From NCBI GenBank assembly GCA_017940445.1, contig JAGAYQ010000338.1, positions 1 to 10,663 of the forward strand: a DNA stretch of 10,663 nt, written 5' to 3'. This document shows, one piece after another, positions 5,898 to 10,663 of the stretch (position 1 is its first letter; every line of letters begins with the position of its first letter). The position numbers and the translations under genes are program-made. The notes beneath the pieces are model-generated. The model saw nothing but the letters and a program-made list of their open reading frames with translations. It was not told the DNA's origin and made no database searches. This stretch comes from Pyramidobacter sp. Its GTDB lineage: Bacteria > Synergistota > Synergistia > Synergistales > Dethiosulfovibrionaceae.

Positions 5898-7205
5898 CTA
5901 CTTTTTGAAGACAAACAGCAGTACGACTGGCACGAGGAAAATCGCCGCACCAATTCCGATTGCCTGCCACAGATTACCGGCCAAAAGCATCATCGGCCAA
6001 ATTCCGATAAGCAGCGAGAACGGCGCGTATACTGCTGTCGCCACACCGTCTGCGGCACCAACATCGCACTTCGAATCCGGATCGATTGTCCGCACGAGCG
6101 CAAGACCATTTGCCGCAACACCTGTACCACGGCCGAACAGCATGACCATGTTCTCAAACCATTCTTTATCAAAGAACTTGCGGCAGAGGAAATAAAGGAG
6201 GAGCAATGTCGCTCCGATTACGACCACGCAATAGATCATCAGAGGCACGAAATAGGTCTGGAGCAGGCTTAGCTTTATCGTCGCGATCGCCGTCAAGATG
6301 ATCATCTCAAGGACACAGCCGTTAATCGAGCTAATCGTCTTGACATCAATGAACTTTTCCAGCTTCAGCATGCGCAGAACTGTCCAGAGAATTGCCGCGC
6401 CCAGAGAACCCCACAGCATGGAAGGCACGTTCTTAAGAACAGGGAAAATCGGGCGGAGGTTATTGCGAAGCAGTCCCTGGCCGATCCACAGAGCAAAAAG
6501 CAGAGACGCAAAATTCAGGGCAAGCGCGTTGATTCCGTTGCCGCTCACCGTCGTCATGCCAATAGGCTTCTTCTCGTCGGCAGGAAGCGTTCCGTGATAG
6601 AACCATGAAGGCTGCTTCTGCGGTTCCTGCACATAGGTCGCCCAGCCGCGGCGAACGCCGAAGTTGACAACTGTCATGCCGACAACCATCGCAGCGATAA
6701 CTCCCACAGTCGAGAGAAGCATTCCGATATCAAGATTGCCCTCAATTCCTAATCCCTTGAAAACGTTGCCAACGGTGCCGGCTGCGCCATGACCGCCATA
6801 GAAGCTGTAAACGCCCATCAGTCCCCAGCCCTGAGGCATGCCGGGCCACAGTTTGGTCAGGAAATCTCCCATGTATATGCCAAGCGCAGCCTGCATCCCG
6901 AGGAAGGCAAAGTAAATCAGCGTATACGTACGGAACTGTCTGATCCTGGCTGCATTGATCGTCACGCCGAAAAGAAGCGCCGTCATGACAAGATCAATAA
7001 GCGTCCCCGAAAACGAAGAGAACGATTTAGGAAGCTCAACAATTCCGAGCACTTGCGGACCGCATACTAAAGCGATCACTCCGCCAATCACGCTCGCAGG
7101 CAGAAAGAGTTTTTGCAAGGGCGGAAGGAATTCGCGCACAACGAAACCAACCAATAGGAAAATGGCAAAAATCATCAGATCAAATTGGAACGAAGCAAGT
7201 GTCAT
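5898..7205 (-). CDS. ESS (GltS-like) sodium:carboxylate symporter
   Basis: 435 residues, almost entirely membrane segments, with about ten to twelve helices. AAGGAGGA at 7216-7223 precedes the ATG. The two signature re-entrant regions of the glutamate:sodium symporter family are present in altered form: YGGHGAAGTVG at 136-146 (compare GGHGTA in GltS) and GRGTGVAANGLALVRTIDPDS at 358-378. The middle loop (about 186-215) is polar, separating two halves as in GltS. Family members bring in glutamate or related carboxylates with Na+. The altered motifs make glutamate itself doubtful. It is flanked by a kinase pair and an aldolase in the same operon, so the likely cargo is the operon's substrate or an intermediate. 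It is a second, unrelated carrier beside TctAB. Confidence 0.82.
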   Translation of the reverse strand: MTLASFQFDLMIFAIFLLVGFVVREFLPPLQKLFLPASVIGGVIALVCGPQVLGIVELPKSFSSFSGTLIDLVMTALLFGVTINAARIRQFRTYTLIYFAFLGMQAALGIYMGDFLTKLWPGMPQGWGLMGVYSFYGGHGAAGTVGNVFKGLGIEGNLDIGMLLSTVGVIAAMVVGMTVVNFGVRRGWATYVQEPQKQPSWFYHGTLPADEKKPIGMTTVSGNGINALALNFASLLFALWIGQGLLRNNLRPIFPVLKNVPSMLWGSLGAAILWTVLRMLKLEKFIDVKTISSINGCVLEMIILTAIATIKLSLLQTYFVPLMIYCVVVIGATLLLLYFLCRKFFDKEWFENMVMLFGRGTGVAANGLALVRTIDPDSKCDVGAADGVATAVYAPFSLLIGIWPMMLLAGNLWQAIGIGAAIFLVPVVLLFVFKK

Positions 7206-7281
7206 CGGAACTCAGTCCTCCTTAAAAGGTTTTTAACTAAAGAACGCCTGTACAAACAGCGAATCTTCCGGAACTATTGCG

Positions 7282-7899
7282 TTACTCGCACGATTCGGCT
7301 ATCGTCTCAAACACGAGCTTGACGACAACGGAACCACCGTCGAAATGGCCGAGGCTTTTTTCTCCGTAATACGCAGCGCGGCCGTGCGCAGCAACCATCT
7401 GCTTTGTCGCTTCAGAACCGGCACGGGCAGCTTCGGCGGCAGCTTTGAAACCTTCCTCCGCCGTCGCTCCGGCATGAGCTTTCAGCGCTTCACAGGCCGG
7501 CAGATAAGCGTCGATCATCGTTTTCTCACCGGTTTTTGTCCCCGTGCGCTGGACGATTTTGTCGAGGCTCTTACCAAAGGCATCGGCCAGGTCGTCAAAA
7601 GTCGCTTCGGCCTTTCCTTTCAGCGCTGAGGCCAGTCCCATCATCCCCAAGCTGATGATCGTTCCCAGAGACGACGGGGCGGCGCCGTTGAACGCCTTTG
7701 ATCCTGCGAGCAGAAGTTTGCCCAGATCCTGTTCCTGTGACTGCGAGAACGCCTGATCAACCGCCTCAAAGCCATGCACCATGGACACGCCCAAGTCGCC
7801 GTCGCCGAGGGCCTGATCGAGCTCCGTCAGATAATCTTTGTTGGCAGCGATCTTCTCCGAAATTTTATGCCAGACCGTTTTGAGCTTTTGGGAATCCAT
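7282..7899 (-). CDS. DhaL-like (DAK2) ATP-binding kinase subunit
   Basis: 205 residues, the length of free-standing DhaL. A start at 7899 is supported by AGAGG about 8 bases upstream and a 12-base gap after the DhaK-like gene. The Mg-nucleotide aspartates are present: Asp28, Asp33 and Asp35 in LDQALGDGDLG. The other motifs are TGTKTGEKTMIDAYLPA (119-135) and GRAAYYGEKSLGHFDGGS (173-190). Two consensus positions differ: GDxDHG is GDGDLG, and the phosphate loop usually written GGASGPLYG is NGAAPSSLG (71-79). It should supply the nucleotide-binding part of a two-subunit kinase with the DhaK-like protein. No phosphotransferase DhaM is in the window and none is fused, so whether the phosphate comes from ATP or from a DhaM elsewhere is open. 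Confidence 0.9.
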   Translation of the reverse strand: MDSQKLKTVWHKISEKIAANKDYLTELDQALGDGDLGVSMVHGFEAVDQAFSQSQEQDLGKLLLAGSKAFNGAAPSSLGTIISLGMMGLASALKGKAEATFDDLADAFGKSLDKIVQRTGTKTGEKTMIDAYLPACEALKAHAGATAEEGFKAAAEAARAGSEATKQMVAAHGRAAYYGEKSLGHFDGGSVVVKLVFETIAESCE

Positions 7900-7911
7900 T
7901 TCCAGAGCCTC

Positions 7912-8919
7912 TTACTTGTTCAGATTCGTGTAGAAGGGCGTCGCTGCGGGGGCACTCAGGTATTTGTGCATCTGCTCGTCAAGCTTGAACACTGTCACTG
8001 AAAGTCCGGCCATTTCCATCGACGTTGCAAATTCACCAACATGAGGCATATAAATGCTGACGCCTTTTTCCTCGAGGATCGCGGCGACTTTTCTGTAAAC
8101 AATGAAGAGCTCTTCAAGCGGGGTCGCGCCAAGTCCGTTGACCATCACCGACACTTCGTCGCCCTTTGCCAGCGGCATGTCGTCACAGATGCGAGACATC
8201 AGGGCTTCCGCAACTTCGTCGGCTGTCATCATCTTGCGCACTTCAATGCCGGGCTCGCCGTGGATCCCCATGCCGACTTCGATCTCATCATCGTTGATAT
8301 GGAACGAGGGTTTGCCGACCTCGGGCAGGATGCAGGGCGAAACGGCAACGCCCATGCTTCTGATGTTCGCAAGAGCCTTTTCTGCAACAGCGGCAACTTC
8401 GTCAAGCGATTTCATCTCATCAGCAGCCGCGCCGGCAACTTTGAAAGCATAGACCATGCCGGCCACGCCGCGGCGCTTTTCAGCCGTCTCCTTCGGACTC
8501 GAGGCCACGTCGTCCGCCACGAGCACGATACGCGTCTTCACGTCGTCAAACTCGACCGTATCGCAGGCCATCTCAAAGTTCATCTTGTCTCCGCCGTAGT
8601 TGCCGAACAGGCACAGAACGCCGCTGCCGCTGTCGCAGGCTTTGATCATGTCGGCCATATTCTGGGCCGAAGGTGACGCGAAAACGTTGCCCGCGACGCA
8701 GCCGTCGAGCATTCCCTTGCCGACATAGCCGAGGAATACGGGAAGGTGGCCGCTACCGCCGGCCGTAACGATGCCGACCTTGCCCTTGGGGGCAGGAGGA
8801 TTGCGAAGGATGATCCGCTTGTTGCCGTCAAGGCAGGTCAGCTGGTTTTTATAAGCGGAAAGAAGTCCTTCCAGCATTTCATCGACAAAGTTTTCAGGCT
8901 TATTGATGATCTTTTTCAT
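7912..8919 (-). CDS. DhaK-like (DAK1) substrate-binding kinase subunit, atypical pocket
   Basis: 335 residues from the ATG at 8919 (MKKIINKPENFVDEM, the normal DhaK start). An in-frame ATG at 8937 overlaps the AAGGAG at 8929-8934 and is rejected. DAK1 fold motifs are clear: AGGSGHLPVFLGYVGKGMLDG (53-73), SPSAQN, NYGGDKMNFEMA (107-118), and GMGIHGEPGIE (217-227). His58, Asp111 and His220 match the residues that hold the substrate in E. coli DhaK, with His220 being the one that forms the covalent hemiaminal bond to the ketone. But the usual GSGHEPAH is GSGHLPVF and NYTGDVMNF is NYGGDKMNF, both next to the active site. It therefore should bind a short ketone or aldehyde covalently, perhaps not dihydroxyacetone. 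Other members of the family act on erythrulose and related ketoses. Confidence 0.9.
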   Translation of the reverse strand: MKKIINKPENFVDEMLEGLLSAYKNQLTCLDGNKRIILRNPPAPKGKVGIVTAGGSGHLPVFLGYVGKGMLDGCVAGNVFASPSAQNMADMIKACDSGSGVLCLFGNYGGDKMNFEMACDTVEFDDVKTRIVLVADDVASSPKETAEKRRGVAGMVYAFKVAGAAADEMKSLDEVAAVAEKALANIRSMGVAVSPCILPEVGKPSFHINDDEIEVGMGIHGEPGIEVRKMMTADEVAEALMSRICDDMPLAKGDEVSVMVNGLGATPLEELFIVYRKVAAILEEKGVSIYMPHVGEFATSMEMAGLSVTVFKLDEQMHKYLSAPAATPFYTNLNK

Positions 8920-8956
8920 GAAAAACAGCTCCTTCATAGAAATAGTTTTTAGTCCT

Positions 8957-10438
8957 TCAGCGGCGTGCTCTGAGGTAATGAATCAGCTTGCCGCACGGTT
9001 CCCACATCACGACCAGAACGATCAGAGTGACCAGCACGGCGCAGATCGGGTCAAACAGGAAGATCCTGAAATCGCCGCCAGATTTCAGCAGTCCGACGCG
9101 CAGATTGTTTTCCACCATTGGGCCGAGGATCAGCCCCAGGATCAAAGGCGCCTGCGGGATCGAAAGCCGGCGCATCATATAGCCTACACCGGCCATGAAG
9201 AGCATGACGAAAATATCAAAAAAGCTCCTGCGGATCGCGTACGAGCCTGTCAGAGCGAAAATGCCGACAAGGACGAACACGATCTTCGGCGGCATCTTCA
9301 AAATCTGCAGGAACGCCTTGATGCCGATGATCCCCGCAGGGATCAGGATCAGCTGAGACAGAAACGCAATGCTGAAAACGCCGCGGATCATCTGGCTCGA
9401 TTCGGTAAAGATACGCGGACCGGGCGTAATGCCGAACACCAGCATCGCGCCAAGGACAACAGCCGTGATCGAGTCGCCGGGGATGCCGAAGACCAGCGCC
9501 GGAATCCACGCGCCGCAGATCGCGGCGTTGTTGGCACTCGTTGGCGCGACCACGCCTTCCTCCGCGCCGTGTCCGAATTTCTCCGGCTCCTTGGAGGTCT
9601 TTTTCGCCGTCCCGTACGTGACCCAGGCAGCGATGTCCGCACCTGCTCCCGGCAGCGCCCCGATAAACGCGCCAATTAACGCCGAACGCAGGACCAAGAG
9701 CTTAAGACGCCAAATAATCCCGAACGTCGTCGAGAGAGGCGGCATCGGCGCCGTGTCAAAAACAGACACTGACTGAAGGTTTTGTGGCTGCGAAACCTTG
9801 TTGATGACCTCCGACATACCCAGAAGACCGATGATGACCGGCGTAAGCACGATGCCGTCGGCCAAGTTCAGACTGCCGAACGTGAAACGGTAATATCCCG
9901 TGCTCAGGTCCATGCCGACCGTCGAGAGCAACAGCCCCAGACACAACGAGATCGCGCCTTTGATCGGGCTGCTTTGACTGAGGAAGATGCTCATAATCAG
10001 GCCGAAAATGCTGAGCCAGAAGTACTGGAAGTGGGTAAATTTCAGCGCAAACGTCGCCAGATACGGTGCTATAAAGATCAGGCAAAGGACGCCGATCACC
10101 CCGCCCAGTGACGAGCAGAACAGATCGAGCGCCAGCGCCAGGCCGCTCTTTCCCTGCTGCGCCATTTCATAGCCATCGAGGACCGCCGCGGCTGACGCGC
10201 CCGTTCCTGGGACACGAAGATACGTCGCTGGAATATCACCGGAAAAGATCGCCGTACAGCTCACACCTATGACCATCGCCAGTCCGGCAACAGGCGGCAT
10301 GGAGTAGGCAACGGGGATCAGCAGCGAAACGGCGATCGTTGCCGAAAGACCGGGCGTCGCTCCGACGACCAGCCCAAACAGAAGCGACAGGAACCACGGG
10401 ATCAGAATGGAAAGTTGCAGAAGCACTGTTAGGTCCAT
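8957..10438 (-). CDS. tctA: Tripartite tricarboxylate transporter (TTT) large permease, TctA family
   Basis: 493 residues with about twelve membrane helices, the usual TctA length. GGAGGT stands 6 bases before the ATG at 10438. Family motifs are seen in both halves: FGLVVGATPGLSAT at 21-34, RVPGTGASAAAVLDGYEMAQQG at 75-96, LPGAGADIAAWVTYG at 262-276, KFGHGAEEGVVAPTSANNAA at 287-306 and WIPALVFGIPGDSITAVVLGAM at 311-332. It moves organic acids across the membrane by ion gradient, together with the small TctB subunit and an extracellular TctC binding protein. TctC is not in the window and is expected to the right. In the second-half motif the common APEAANNA reads APTSANNA. It lies one base after tctB and 37 bases before the DhaK-like gene, in one operon. 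Confidence 0.93.
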   Translation of the reverse strand: MDLTVLLQLSILIPWFLSLLFGLVVGATPGLSATIAVSLLIPVAYSMPPVAGLAMVIGVSCTAIFSGDIPATYLRVPGTGASAAAVLDGYEMAQQGKSGLALALDLFCSSLGGVIGVLCLIFIAPYLATFALKFTHFQYFWLSIFGLIMSIFLSQSSPIKGAISLCLGLLLSTVGMDLSTGYYRFTFGSLNLADGIVLTPVIIGLLGMSEVINKVSQPQNLQSVSVFDTAPMPPLSTTFGIIWRLKLLVLRSALIGAFIGALPGAGADIAAWVTYGTAKKTSKEPEKFGHGAEEGVVAPTSANNAAICGAWIPALVFGIPGDSITAVVLGAMLVFGITPGPRIFTESSQMIRGVFSIAFLSQLILIPAGIIGIKAFLQILKMPPKIVFVLVGIFALTGSYAIRRSFFDIFVMLFMAGVGYMMRRLSIPQAPLILGLILGPMVENNLRVGLLKSGGDFRIFLFDPICAVLVTLIVLVVMWEPCGKLIHYLRARR

Positions 10439-10439
10439 A

Positions 10440-10663
10440 TCAGTACCTCCAGTTTAGGTATTTCGACGAAAGCTCGCCAGCCGGCAGCGAGACTCTAAAT
10501 GCGAAGTTGAAGAGAAGCAGGACAATGACGACAGCAATCACCGCAGTGAATAAAGCTGTCAGGGGTTTGACATGCAGCCTGAGCATCAGCAGGAAGGCAA
10601 AAAGAAATGTAGAGATCGCGTAGCCAAAGTACGTCAGCATCGGCACGTACAGAAGAATCATCC
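10440..10663 (-). CDS. tctB: TTT small permease, TctB family, partial (C-terminal half)
   Basis: Seventy-odd residues ending at the stop codon at 10440, with the reading frame open to the right edge. The sequence ILLYVPMLTYFGYAISTFLF, then a short basic break (RLHVK), then LTALFTAVIAVVIVLLLFNFAF and VSLPAGELS has the shape of the last two helices of TctB and its ending motif LPxG. TctB is normally about 150 residues, so the front half lies outside; the Met near the edge (10661) is probably internal. Stop and the tctA start are separated by one base (TGATATG), a typical coupled pair. Confidence 0.8.
   Translation of the reverse strand, partial: MILLYVPMLTYFGYAISTFLFAFLLMLRLHVKPLTALFTAVIAVVIVLLLFNFAFRVSLPAGELSSKYLNWRY

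Noticed and set aside
7222..7236. TTAAAA-GGT-TTTTAA inverted repeat before the ESS gene
   Set aside because: A short A/T stem overlapping the ribosome site edge; too weak to call a terminator or operator.
8041..9679. Plus-strand frames at 8041-8676 and 8903-9679
   Set aside because: Shadows of the DhaK-like and tctA genes; rich in His, Arg, Asp and Gln as expected for reverse readings, and without start signals.

Overview
The window reads as ordinary bacterial chromosome, gene-dense and mostly G+C-rich, with strong AGGAGG-type ribosome binding sites. The metal-uptake genes, the TctAB-type and ESS-type transporters, and the absence of any phage or plasmid marker fit an anaerobe of the Synergistota or a G+C-rich Firmicute. 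That placement is a guess from gene style; nothing here is a lineage marker. No RNA genes, CRISPR arrays or insertion sequences were seen.

Layout. (1) Bases 1-961, minus strand: the start and nearly all of a periplasmic or secreted binding protein of the iron/AfuA type, running off the left edge. (2) Bases 962-1220: a divergent regulatory gap with several inverted repeats and a good plus-strand promoter. (3) Bases 1221-3083, plus strand: a compact three-gene unit of a small Cys-rich membrane protein, a ZnuA-like metal-binding protein with a very His-rich loop made of 27-bp tandem repeats, and a small secreted protein with a Cys-Cys motif. No permease or ATPase gene accompanies them. (4) Bases 3168-3899, plus strand: a two-domain carboxymuconolactone-decarboxylase family protein with its own promoter, which overlaps a perfect 13-bp hairpin. 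(5) A bidirectional terminator at 3973-4013. (6) Bases 4040 to the right edge, minus strand: a probable catabolic operon, read from right to left as tctB (partial), tctA, dhaK-like, dhaL-like, an ESS-type carboxylate symporter, an HpcH/HpaI aldolase, and a six-bladed propeller protein that keeps the active-site residues of peptidyl-alpha-hydroxyglycine alpha-amidating lyase.

How the genes may work together. The left half looks like metal acquisition, probably zinc, with an iron-type binding protein opposite. The right half looks like uptake of an organic acid by two unrelated carriers, a lyase or aldolase step releasing a small oxo-acid or aldehyde, and phosphorylation of a short ketose or aldose by a two-subunit kinase. 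The kinase subunits depart from the dihydroxyacetone kinase consensus and the lyase residues are intact, so this operon is the best candidate in the window for an undescribed pathway. Its substrate cannot be read from the sequence. The last three genes of the operon look poorer in G+C than the rest, which suggests a mosaic.
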